Shown here: piece after piece, positions 44,234-54,583 of the stretch
Position numbering within the stretch: position 1 is the stretch's first letter
Layout: the number at the start of each line of letters is the position of its first letter
From: Epichloe hybrida
Taxonomy: Eukaryota > Ascomycota > Sordariomycetes > Hypocreales > Clavicipitaceae
Direction of reading: 5' to 3'
Assembly: GCA_019022495.1 (NCBI GenBank)
Contig: JAFEKR010000001.1
Coordinates: forward strand, 5,022,001-5,086,000
DNA: 64,000 nucleotides
Notes under the pieces: generated by a model
The model's database searches: none
Told to the model about the DNA's origin: nothing
What the model saw: only the letters and a program-made list of their open reading frames with translations
Made by a program: the position numbers and the translations under genes

Positions 44234-46017
44234 TCAAACGTGGCCGCACCACGGCGTCAAATGGACGTACCCCCCCTGATCCGAAGACTCGTACAGTCTT
44301 CCCACGTAGTCGCCCGAGGACAGAGCAGACCGTGCTACACTCGACTTGGTGATGTACAGGTTAGGATCTCCATGTATTTCCACTATACAGTTGTGCCAGG
44401 GCGTAGGCACATGCAGCTTATCGCAGCAATCCACGTCGGTTCCGTTGGGCGGGAGCACATCTGTTGGAACGACGCCTTTTCCCAACATCTGAATACCAAA
44501 TTTGGGTCCTGAATTATCATGTCTATTGACACGGTCAGCATGACAGCCCAGATTCGTCAAAGGGGGAGGTTGCCCAACTCACGCGTGAATAGAGAGTCGG
44601 ACGTGGTATGGGAACAGTATCTGTACCAGATTGGAGTACGCTTGGTTTCTCTGTCACAGCACCTCTCAGTATCATATGCATTCCTGCCAGCGACGAAGTT
44701 TTTTTTCAATCCATACCTGAATCATTTCGAACGCAACCTTGGCGGATTTCTTCCGCAACTGACTCCGGCTCAGATGGCTGGTGTATTTATTGGTAGTCAA
44801 GTCCTCGAGCATGAACTTGGAGAAGCCGCGATAAAGTGCGGTCGTGCTGGCGTCCCGCGACGACAGCAAGTTTCTGAGCTCGGCGTCATCGAGCTGGAAC
44901 CCCGTTCCCAGGATCTTGCGGCACATCTCGGCCTCGTCTGTTCTCTTGGTTGGGATATGGTGGCATATCTCTGGCAGCGTGCTGATGATCCCGCGTGCGC
45001 CGGACAACTTTTCGCCGTCACGCGATGCGAATAGTTCTGGGAGAGACATGAAGCCGATGCCGTCTTGTCCACCCCGAAGCCTCACAATCTCCTGGTTCAT
45101 GGCTTGAAGATGAGCGCCGTAGGTATCGACGACATCGTCATCGACTCCAACTACCTTGAGTCAGTCTTGTTGTCGCGCGGACAAGATTTTTTTTTTTTTT
45201 TGAAAAGTAAGGCACGGCGCGCTAACTCACTGCAGTCGCTGAAGACGTGGCCATCGCTGATGATCCAGAGCTTGGCGCCGGGCTTGTAGATGGCCTCAAT
45301 GTCTCGCATGAAGGTGTGCATGTTCACCAAGGCCATGTACTCTCCCCGGTCCGGCGCCTTGGACAAGACCTTGCCGGTGCTGGAAGACTTGCAGGGGAAA
45401 GCAGGAAGGCAGAATTCCACCTTTTGCCCGCGCCTCGTGAAGTGGCCGACGTTCTCTCGGAAGACGTCTCGGCCTCCCTGGCCCCATTTGTCACAGCTAG
45501 ATGCATAGCGAAGGCGGCCGTCAAATAGGTCCACGATGGAATCGGTGACGGCCTCGACGTCTACCTGCCGCAGCACGGACTTGTCAACCGCCGTGCCAAC
45601 GTGCAAGTTGCCGAGGATCAAGGATGAAAAGAAGTGATCCATCTGCTCGGCCTGCTCGGCCTCGTGCCCACACGGCGAGGCCGCGGCGTTGGGGACCAGG
45701 ACGATGCCCAGAACCTGCCGAGTCGACGGGTTCAACGTCTCGAAAACCAAGTAACAGCACGGCGACGTCTGGGCCTGGCGGCCGTGCATCATTTCGAGCA
45801 CAACCTCCAGGCGTGCCGCCGTCTGAGAGGAGCGGTTCGCGTGTGCGTTGTAACATCGGCTCTGCAAGATCTGCGGCCGGATCTCCAACCATCGCGACGT
45901 GATGAGGTTCTTGCAAGGTCCGAAACACTGGATGAGCTCACCGCAGCCATGTCGGACAAAGCCTGCAACGAAGCGTTTGTGGATGGAGGATCTTGGGTTC
46001 AAGTCACATAACGCCAT
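44234..46017 (-). CDS. isocyanide synthase family protein (DIT1/PvcA)
   Basis: Four exons, 46017-45231, 45150-44717, 44650-44583 and 44522-44234, give 525 residues; the introns are 81, 66 and 60 nt. The joins rebuild conserved DIT1/PvcA segments: DGHVFSDC-IGVDDDVVDTYG, MIQ-RNQAYSNLV, and RLSIHA-HDNSGPKFGIQML. The core also shows KVEFCLPAFPCKS (about 199-211) and the ending TPWHNCIVEI. The family converts an amino acid (Tyr or Trp in characterised bacterial and Aspergillus enzymes) to its isocyanide using ribulose 5-phosphate. Yeast Dit1 makes a formyl-tyrosine precursor of spore-wall dityrosine. This protein is stand-alone, not fused to an NRPS-like module. It is divergent from a DIT2-like P450. 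The product is unknown. Confidence 0.93.
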
Positions 46018-46696
46018 CGCAGGTGGTGGGTGAGTGGAACTTGTTGACTGCTATGTCGTTATGTGACGGAGAGGGCATACATGGATGCATTAAATAAAAA
46101 GAAAGAACAACCTGTTGGAAACGGGTGCTTGCCGAAGTCAAGAAGATGAACAAGGTCAAAGAAGAAGACGAAGATAAAAAGACATATCCAACGTCAGCAT
46201 TGAGATGCAAGGCTGGGCTGCACGCGCCTTGCTCACCCAGCTGACGGTCGTACGGAATTTGAAAATTTTCCCCGGCCAGCAAAGGATAAAACGAGAGGCG
46301 GAAAAATAGACACTCTGCGGTCGCGAGCAAGTTAATGCGGGCATGACACGAAATTAACCCGTCTTGGCAATGCTCATTCATGGTTTGGCGCGCGCGGTGT
46401 TTGAGCAAGTATTTCTGACAAAATTGTGCTAGGGATGTTGCTTTAAGATTCGGGGTGCACAAGCATGTTCATATTCGTTGTCTCTTATCAAACCGTGCCA
46501 CCTTGATGACGCATCTCCAAGGATAATAGGACAAGAGAACAAAACGAACGGAAAAAAAAAAAAAAAAGGGCCACGTTTGGCCTTGGCCGGAACCTTAATT
46601 GACTTGGGCTCGCTCTCCCGGCATACGCAGGGGGGGGTTTGGATTTGTTGGAACAGGTTGTGTGAGTCTCTCCCGCGATTCTGGAATTCCGCAGCC
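46018..46696. promoter_or_regulatory. shared divergent promoter of isocyanide synthase and P450 genes
   Basis: A 679-bp region between two outward start codons. It contains TTGCTCA-like elements in opposite orientations at 46228-46235 (plus) and 46402-46409 (minus), plus a related TTGCTC on the minus strand at 46325-46331. An A15 tract lies at about 46552-46567. No gene sits inside it. Confidence 0.7.
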
Positions 46697-48443
46697 ATGT
46701 GTCTCGTGGCAGCCTCATGTCTTGTCCTGGCTGGCGTGGCCGCTCTTGTTCTACGCAATCTCCTGTTCCCCTTGAGAAATGTCGGTGGGATTCCCACCAT
46801 CCCATTCTGGGTCGCTCTGCTTCCCCTCGTCAGAGATGTCGACCAGCAACACATCTTCAACACATACATCAAGGAGCCGCTGATAAGACACGGTGCTGTC
46901 AAGATCTTCTTCGCAGCCCGATGGAGTGTTCTCGTCCATCGTCCGTCGTACGTGGCCGACATGTTCAAGCAGGAAGACTTGTTCCAGAAGAGCGGGAACC
47001 AGAAGAAGATTCCTCACAGCGTTCTGGCCGCTTTCCTGGGCGACAACATCATATCGAGCCATGGCGAAACCTGGAGGCGCTACCGGCGAGTCATCAAGCC
47101 TGGTCTTCAGGCCAATCCTGACCTCGACATACTCCTCGGCAACGCGCGCAGTTTACGAGGCATCCTGATCGAGTCGCAGGCACGATGCCGTAACGGCGGG
47201 ATTGGCATTCAGTCAAGCATACAGAGATACACAATCGCCAACTTTGCGCAGACCAACTTCAAAGTAGACTTTGGTGTTTGTAGAAACCCCCCCCCCCCCC
47301 CCCCTCTCCCCAAATGCCCCTCAAGGATGTCTAACTAACTACACGGTGCAACAACCCTTTTGGTGCAGACCATGAAATCAAGCAATGCATACCTCCACCA
47401 GATACAATACAGGATCAAAAAGGATATCTTTAAGCCCATTTTCTTGAACTTTCCATTCTTGGACAACTTCGGATTCCCCAGTCGTCAGAGAGCGCGAGAG
47501 CTTGCGTCTCACTTCACGGACCAGCTAGTGTCGGGGCTGGAACAAAGTTGCAACGATGACAAGTCGAGCGATGCCAAGGGCAACCTTCCAAGAGCACTGC
47601 TGGATGCTAGAAGAGACGGCACATTCACAGAGAAGCAGTTCCGCGACAATGTCACAGTCCTGTTCGTGGCTGGCCAGGAGAACCCACAGTTGTCAATCAT
47701 CTCGACGCTGTACCTGCTGGCCAAACATGCTGTAAGTCACCCGAGCAGGCAGGACATGCAATGCAGTCTTGTACTTCTTTTCCGAGTCCTGACCATCACT
47801 CGTGCCACGCAGAAAATACAAGAGAACCTCTGCAAAGAGTTTCTACCCTACAAAGATGGACAGATCAGCCAGGAAGGCCTTCAGTCCATGCCGTTGCTAT
47901 CCGCCGTCGTGTATGAGAGCATCAGGCTGTTCCCACCCATAGGGCAATTGATCAACCGACAAGTCTCACAGCCGGCTCAGCTAGGGGGCGACATCTTTCT
48001 TCCAGAAGGCACCTATGTTGGATACAATTGCTATTCCACCAACCGCGACCCAAAGGCATGGGGAGTCGACGCGAATGAGTTCCGCCCACACAGATGGGGG
48101 CTCTCGTGCCAAGACATTCAGAAAGAGTATCGACGACGGAGGGCCCGCGCCGAGTTCATTTCTTTCCACGGTGGTCAGCGGGCATGTCTCGGAGAGAGAT
48201 TCGCGCTGCTGCAGTTGAAAGTCACGCTCTATGTGCTTGTGAAGAGCTTGCGGTGGAAGCTTGATCCCGCATGGCCGGATAGAATGACTCCGGTAAGTTT
48301 ATGGCCTGTCATGGCAGCCGGCCAGGCTGTCTTAACCGGTTTCCGTACCATGACTAACTGAATGGCTTTTTTTTGCCCTTGGCTCCGTAAAGGCCGGGCC
48401 CCTCTGCCCAAGAAACCTACATTTGGTGTTTGAACAACGATAG
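46697..48443 (+). CDS. DIT2-like cytochrome P450
   Basis: Four exons, 46697-47275, 47369-47731, 47813-48292 and 48393-48443, give 490 residues; the introns are 93, 81 and 100 nt. The start ATG (46697) gives an N-terminal membrane anchor (CLVAASCLVLAGVAALVL). The I-helix reads VAGQENPQL (about 293-301); AG-(H/Q)-EN replaces the usual AGxDT and is typical of the DIT2/CYP56 type. The ExxR motif is in YESIRL (about 348-353). The haem loop FHGGQRACLGE has the axial Cys at about 439. The last short exon adds the classic end AGPLCPRNLHLVFEQR, which a read-through frame would miss. Yeast Dit2 couples formyl-tyrosines; P450s beside isocyanide synthases tailor the isocyanide product. A C-rich run in intron 1 (47287-47304) follows the donor. 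Confidence 0.93.
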
Positions 48444-49423
48444 GAGTCATGATTCATGACAGGTCCATGATGTGGGTGTCATTCCTGGTGACAGCGCATG
48501 TAGGTCGTCAGAGTAGTGTGCTAGCAATGAAAGAGGGTGGTCAGAATAAAGTTCAAAAATCCCGACGCATGTCAGCAGCAAAAAAACTTGCTCCAATCGA
48601 AGAGACGCATGGGGCTACATCTTACGTACATGTAATGAACCTGAAACTCAGCTGAGCATCAAACTTGACCAATTGACCCCTACGCAAGCAGTAAGAGCAC
48701 CGTGTATCAATCTCACTTCGCCCTATTCTGTGGCGTTTCAATCATGTGGAAGCCCTTTACACTGCCTCGGGCTGCCTCGATCAAGCTGGTGAGTGCTTAT
48801 TATTTTGTCCTACTACTGGGTGAAATCTCCTTCACGCACATTGTGATGGCAATCCATGACGTGGGCCACGGCGGTGACGAGGCAGTCGCTTGTTGTGTCA
48901 TCATTGGCTGCTGTGGAAGGACGCCGGCGATGTCAAAGAGTAATCAGAAGAGAAGATGAAGATTTAGATGAATAAACAAAGAGGGGATGACGAGAGTGAT
49001 GCCTCAGATTTGAGGCTTTGAAGTGAGGCTGCGATATCCTCAACGGCTGCTAAACAAACAGGAGTTGGATTGTATGTACAGTATGTATGTATGTACACTT
49101 CCCCCTGTAACATGGCACCTTGCAATTGAATATGAGGCCGACTCCCTTCTTTTCTTGCTAGCACCTGATTCGCTTCATCCCCCTGTTACATACATACTTT
49201 GTATTTACAACAATTTAGGGGGTGTACTCGGTACGATGCATGCCCCGCCCCCCGCCATGTCCGGGTTGGTTTGGGGCTGACGTCATGACACGACGAAAAT
49301 TCCTGCAAACTTCCTCTCATTGCGAATCTTGGCCGAGTGCTCACGATAAGCTCACGATAGCTCACGATAGCTCACGATAGCTCACGATACCTTCTCGACG
49401 CTCGACGCTAGAGCCCATCCACA
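48444..49423. other. intergenic, CAF16 promoter
   Basis: No supported gene. Short frames at 48449-48960 lack domains. The right end holds a 10-bp tandem repeat. Confidence 0.55.
49344..49389. repeat. 10-bp tandem repeat (CTCACGATAG), four to five copies
   Basis: The array ends about 35 bp before the CAF16 start codon, so it lies in the 5' UTR or core promoter. Confidence 0.9.
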
Positions 49424-50290
49424 ATGTCGACTCTTCCACCCAAGCCTCCCCGCATCCTGGTCAACCATCTTTCGTACAAATTCCCCGACTATTCAACCGG
49501 CGTTTGCAACGTCACCCTCGACCTGCCCCCTCGATCGCGGACTCTCCTAATCGGTGCCAATGGCGCAGGGAAAACCACTCTCCTGCGTCTACTCGCCGGC
49601 AAGCGCCTCGCCCCCAGCGGCACCATCAACATTTGCGGCGTCGATCCCTTCAAAGAGTCCCTCGAGGGAGCCACGTACCTCGGTCTAGAATGGGTCCTGA
49701 ATCCCATCGTGCGCAACGACATTGGCGTGGTGGAACTCCTCCGCTCCGTCGGCGGCGACGCCTTCCCCGACCGACGAGACGAACTGGTGTCCATGCTCGA
49801 CATCGACACGAATTGGCGCATGCACGCCGTGTCGGACGGTGAGCGCCGCCGCGTACAGCTCGCCATGGGCCTCCTGCGGCCATGGACCGTCTTGTTCTTG
49901 GACGAAATCACCGTCGACCTGGACGTGCTCAGTCGCGCCGAGTTTCTCGCCTGGCTGAGGCGCGAGACTGAGCAGCGAGAGTGCACCATTGTCTACGCCA
50001 CGCATATTCTCGACAACTTGGCGGGGTGGCCGACTCACCTCGTGCACATGCATCTCGGCTCAATCAAGGAGTGTGACGAAGCAGACAGGATGCTCGAGAG
50101 CATCGATGGCTCCGTGGGGCGCTCCGGCAACAGTCGCTTGGGCGAGCTAGTGCTGGGCTGGCTGAAGGATGACCTGAAGGCCAGAGGACCACGAAGTCAG
50201 CTCAAGCTCGGGTCCGAGGGAAAGACGTACGGATTTGGGAACATCAAGGTCGGCGGGTACGGGGACGAGTCAAAGCAGAAAGAAACATGA
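49424..50290 (+). CDS. CAF16: CAF16-type ABC ATPase (CCR4-NOT associated)
   Basis: Single-exon 288-residue soluble ABC protein without membrane helices. Walker A is GANGAGKTT (44-52). The ABC signature is degenerate, SDGERRRVQLA (from about 137), and Walker B is TVLFLDEITVDLD (from about 155). The switch His lies in YATHILD. The YLGLEWVLNP and ITVDLDVLSRAEFLAWL segments are typical of Caf16. The yeast protein associates with the CCR4-NOT complex and mediator. The fungal family is conserved and unlinked to metabolite clusters elsewhere, so its place beside the P450 gene is probably coincidence. Confidence 0.9.
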   Translation: MSTLPPKPPRILVNHLSYKFPDYSTGVCNVTLDLPPRSRTLLIGANGAGKTTLLRLLAGKRLAPSGTINICGVDPFKESLEGATYLGLEWVLNPIVRNDIGVVELLRSVGGDAFPDRRDELVSMLDIDTNWRMHAVSDGERRRVQLAMGLLRPWTVLFLDEITVDLDVLSRAEFLAWLRRETEQRECTIVYATHILDNLAGWPTHLVHMHLGSIKECDEADRMLESIDGSVGRSGNSRLGELVLGWLKDDLKARGPRSQLKLGSEGKTYGFGNIKVGGYGDESKQKET

Positions 50291-51243
50291 TGCTCCTCGC
50301 ATTGACAATCCTTTTCTTCTCTCCTTTCTCCTCTCCCTTCTCCTCTCCTTTCTCCTCTGGTTTCTTTTCATCTCGGCCCGTTCATCTATTCCATCCCCCA
50401 TCTTCAGCATTGCAGCCTTCTCTTCTAGAGGAAGAAACCACGCAGGTGCCAGGGCACCGCATCAACTGCATCATCTCGGCGCTGTTCTTAGACGGTTTGG
50501 AGAAAAAGGGAAAAGGAGTTAGGCACACGACATTGCGGACCAACAAGACTTTTTTCAACATCAGTCATGCGTTGGGCCACTCAACTGCCGTCATTTTCGG
50601 CGCGCAAGGCAGCCTTTTTTCAACGCCATCTCACGTATTCTTCAAAGGCGGGCGGTGCACATGTCGTTCAGATAGAGAGGTGCTTTTCCTTTATTACGTT
50701 TCGCACGACAGAATGAACTCGAACATGTTCGCCGATGTGCAGACTTTTATGACAACAGCAAACTCAATTGCCATGTTTTCTCGTGATCTCGACCGGATAA
50801 GACTTCACTTCATGCCCACTGCCAGCAAGGCTGGTCTCTCGGCGTCTCCGGTAAATGCTGAACAGAGGGGGATTATCCAGAGAAAGACGCCCCCCCGGCG
50901 CTGGAAAGACCTGTGCTGTCTGTGAGCAACGGGCATTTTTGAAACCAGAGACAACAACTCTGTCGTGGGTCCAGAGGTCGATCAAGACTCGAGAGTGTGC
51001 TTGCAATGAGTGAGTATCGGGAGTTTACCAATTAGGCATCGCATCACTGTTCTCTATTGTTCATCGTGACTAACTACTCAACGTATCATTAAGATTGCCG
51101 TAACCATCTCCCACGGCAGACACTGGCCCTCAAGTCGTGTTATACGAGCCAAGTTTCCTCGTCTCATTCATCTCATCCAAATGCGCATAACATCTTAGTG
51201 CCAGGTACTCTACTCGACATCCTCGCCATCACTCATCCACCCA
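50291..51243. other. convergent 3' intergenic region
   Basis: Starts with a CTCCTCT-rich pyrimidine tract (about 50322-50360), probably in the CAF16 3' UTR. The 212-codon frame at 50287 is composition-driven. No supported gene. Confidence 0.5.
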
Positions 51244-53834
51244 TCACATGTCAAGATGTTGCATCTGAATCGGCGTCCCCTGGATACTCAACCTGCCATC
51301 AATGGACTTCTTAAGCACCGTCATGGCATTCTTCAACAGCTCCGCCACCCCAGGGAATCCACTATCCGCCAAATTCTTGAGCACTTCTATCCTGTAATCC
51401 TGCCAGCTCAGTCTCATGCCCCCCGCGTTAGCCAATCTCGTCAGACTACTCTGCGTGACGGGGCCACCGTGTCTCACACGGATGGACTCATCGTGCTCCA
51501 TGGCATCATCCTCCAGGTCCCGGACGCGTTCTATGCTCTGGTAACAGAGAACAGGGGAGTGGGAAAGAGAAAAGTACGAGTTGAGCGGCAGTGCTCGATC
51601 GACGGAGAGGGCGTACGTGGCGAGGGCGTTGATCGTCGCGGCGGAGACGGTACATGCCCTGGCGTTGGTATCCGTCTCGTTGAACGCGCGGTTTCTCCAG
51701 AAACAATTGCACATGTCCATGATGTACCCGTTGAAGACATCTACAAAGGATCGGTCATACGTGTGGGAGTCGATTCTGTGCGCGCCGTCGCTGTTTGGCG
51801 CGCGTGGCCGAGTTGCCACTGCTGTCTCGATGCCCTTCTTGTAGACTGCTAGGATGTAGCACATGCGTGAGACGGTGGCGAGGCAGTTGTTGAAGAGAAA
51901 TGTGTATATGAGAGGGGATGGGGGCAGCTCGATGCGTATGTATCTTTTCAGCCTGCCATCGGTCACGAGACGCGCCGCTTGTTCGTAAAAGTCGAGGATG
52001 AGTGAGTCCGTGGTAACTGACGGTGTGGTTTGCAGGACAGTCAACGCAAGCGTGTTGACGTGCCTAATGAGTTCCGAGACTGTCGAGCTTGCCATCTCCG
52101 GTACCCCGTCGTCGGATTGCAGGATTGCCGCCCAATGTCGGAGAAGGTGCGTGTACATTTTCAACAAGCCGAGCTGTGAGGTTGGGGCGAAACCTTGCAC
52201 CGCCGCCTCGAGAGGCTTGAAAATATGCTCATGTAGTTCTGCAAAATGTCTCGTCAGCACAACTAGATCCCCCAGGTGGTGGGTTAGCAAAAAAAAGAAA
52301 GAAAGAAAAAGGGATGCCTGCTGAAATGAATAACCTTCAAAGTTATGAAACGGCACAAATCCGAGAATGTCAAACACAGTCTCTCTCCTTCCCTCCCCTG
52401 CCCAGATCTCGAAGAAGCGGCTGAAGAAGCCGAGCAGCAGAGGTGGAATTGTCCTTGTGCGCGCGACGAATTCCTTTGCCACCTCGAGAACTTCCCACAG
52501 TGTAGCCTCATCCGCATCCCCTGACATGACCTCCTGAAACACCGCACTGAGCCAGTTCGATATTCGCTGGTACGACTCAGGATTGGGTCTCAAAATCAGC
52601 AGCTTCTGTAGAAGCGGGTCTGCGAGAACCGCGACGAGTTGATTCGGCAATTCAAGTCTGTCCATTTTTGATACAAAGCTCGACACATCTTCGACTTCTT
52701 CCAGAGTCACCGAGTCCTATAGTGTGTCAGTCAAACCTTTGACCCGAGTTGGCAACGGCGTTATTCAACCAGCGTGCTTTTACCTCTGTAGCGTGAGATG
52801 TCAAAACAGGAGGAACAGCCTTGTTTCTCTGAGCCCGGTTAACAGGTCGATTCACCCTGAACCCGCTCTGGGGTCCGGTCGCTCTCTGTTCAGCAGCTCG
52901 TTGACGATGAGCATCCTTGATCTCATCAAGTCTCGATCGCCATAACAAATCCGGGTGCTATCGCAGCATTGTGTCAGTATTTGGGGGGGGGGGCTTGCCC
53001 ATTATTACTAGGTCATGCTGTCGCGTCTTCTGCCGTATCTACCTTGAATGCAGACGCTTTTCCGCGAACAGCCTCTCCAACAATAATTTCAGGATAGTAA
53101 TCCTTGAACACGCGCAACAGTCCCACCAGCGGAGGGTCATTGCCCGTTTGTCTCGATAGGTTCAACCTTGTTACTCGTCAGTATTTTTTTTTTTCCCCTA
53201 GTTTCTCCATCTGGCAATGCGCAGTGACAGTAAATCTCACAAAGCTTGGATCCTGAACGGCCGGACATGGCGCCTTCTCGTAATCAACGCCAGCAGATGC
53301 GCCAGCTGCGGCCGAATAGCCGCCGTATCCAGCAAGTTGAACAGCACGGAGTACACCTGCGCCAGAACCACTGGTTCGCTCAACACGTGGTACACCATGA
53401 CGAGCCATTTCAGCAGAGCAGCCTGTAGACTGAGGGATGCTTTCAGGGTGCCATGCCCCAAGGCCGACACGACACGCAGCACAACATCTGGCGAGACCCT
53501 CTCGGCGGGATACAGATTCCGTACAATGGCTGCCAAGCTCGCTTGATCGAGGTAGTTTGGCGTGGTGACTAGATCAACGAGTTGGTCGAGGGCGGAAGGC
53601 AAGACGCCGTTCTCGTAAGCGAGTGATGAGAGAGATGCAACGGTTGGTTTAATATTGGTTGCGCGAGCCTTGGCGGGAAGCTTGGATGCTGTGATGATGG
53701 TGAGCGACTGCTTCTTCAAATGAAATCCCTGATCAAAACTGGGGCCAGGGTGGTTGGTCGCGTTGGTCGGTTGGTTGGTTGAGCGTACCATTAATGACAT
53801 CTGCAATGAGATTGTTGATGTTGTCGTCTGCCAT
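51244..53834 (-). CDS. mis6: inner kinetochore protein CENP-I / Mis6 (Ctf3)
   Basis: Six exons, 53834-53789, 53688-53241, 53166-53043, 52957-52784, 52716-52335 and 52238-51244, give 722 residues; the introns are 100, 74, 85, 67 and 96 nt. The first exon codes MADDNINNLIADVIN. Downstream exons carry the Mis6 core: LVDLVTTPNYLDQASLAAIVRNLYPAE, FNLLDTAAIRPQLAHLLALITRR, then RPFRIQALLNLSRQTGNDPPLVGLLRVFKDYYPEIIVGE. These all-helical HEAT-type repeats anchor the CENP-H/I/K/M part of the CCAN on CENP-A chromatin. The rest of the protein continues the helical repeats and ends QGTPIQMQHLDM. Exon 1 to 2 is the least certain join; the chosen acceptor is the only one that keeps frame with phase 1. Confidence 0.9.
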
Positions 53835-54583
53835 CGTCGCGTCATCAGGGAAGTCATTTAAACCGGCCTACACGAGACATTTCGGGTCATTGATTGACCA
53901 TCGACAGACCATTGACCGAAACGATGCAATTTTCCAGAGAGAATCGCCGACTATGTCAATCGAATGGCCATTGCATCATCTATAAACGCGGTTTGAAAGT
54001 TGTCGACGCGCATTTTGCTTGCCCGTGTATTAGAAATCGCGACTGCTGGGCGGTTATTTGTGGGGCAGGGCCGGTGTCAGTTAAATTTTTTACTTTACAC
54101 CAATCTTTATCTTTCAAAGAAGGGCGCCATATCGAGAAGGGGGCGACACATTCACAGAAATCTTCGAGCGAGCCATGTCAGGAATGTCGTGGTATTCTTC
54201 TCCTGCAAGTTTCTTTCAACTCTAATCCATGCACCGCCTTTTCTCTTCATCGTCTCTGTTCGACCTTTATCGCCTCTCCACTTGCTAATCTGACGGCCGG
54301 ACATCCGTGTAAAGCTGTGACCAGATAATGTCCCAAACAAGTTATGCCGAAAATATACAAATAGGCATTGTCGGAATGAAAGCCCAAAGGCAGATAGCGG
54401 GAAATAGACTAAGAACTTTTTGATCCGAAAGAACCTGCCATCCATAATTCGACGCCTTGAAGGAGAAAATAATGATATGCCAAAAAAAGGAAAAAAATTG
54501 GAGATTACATCATCATACATGTTCATCCCCCCCCCAAAAAAGAGACTTGAAATACAAGTCTGTTCGCAGGAGACAACCTGGCC
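53835..54583. other. intergenic, mis6 promoter and TSC2 3' flank
   Basis: AT-rich with a C-run at about 54527-54535. No supported gene. Confidence 0.55.

Noticed and set aside
49424..50290. CAF16 ABC ATPase as the transporter of the isocyanide cluster
   Set aside because: It has no membrane domain and belongs to the conserved CCR4-NOT-associated family; adjacency is probably accidental.
50287..50925. 212-codon frame after CAF16
   Set aside because: Begins inside the CAF16 end, driven by a CTCCTCT tract; no domain or splice evidence.
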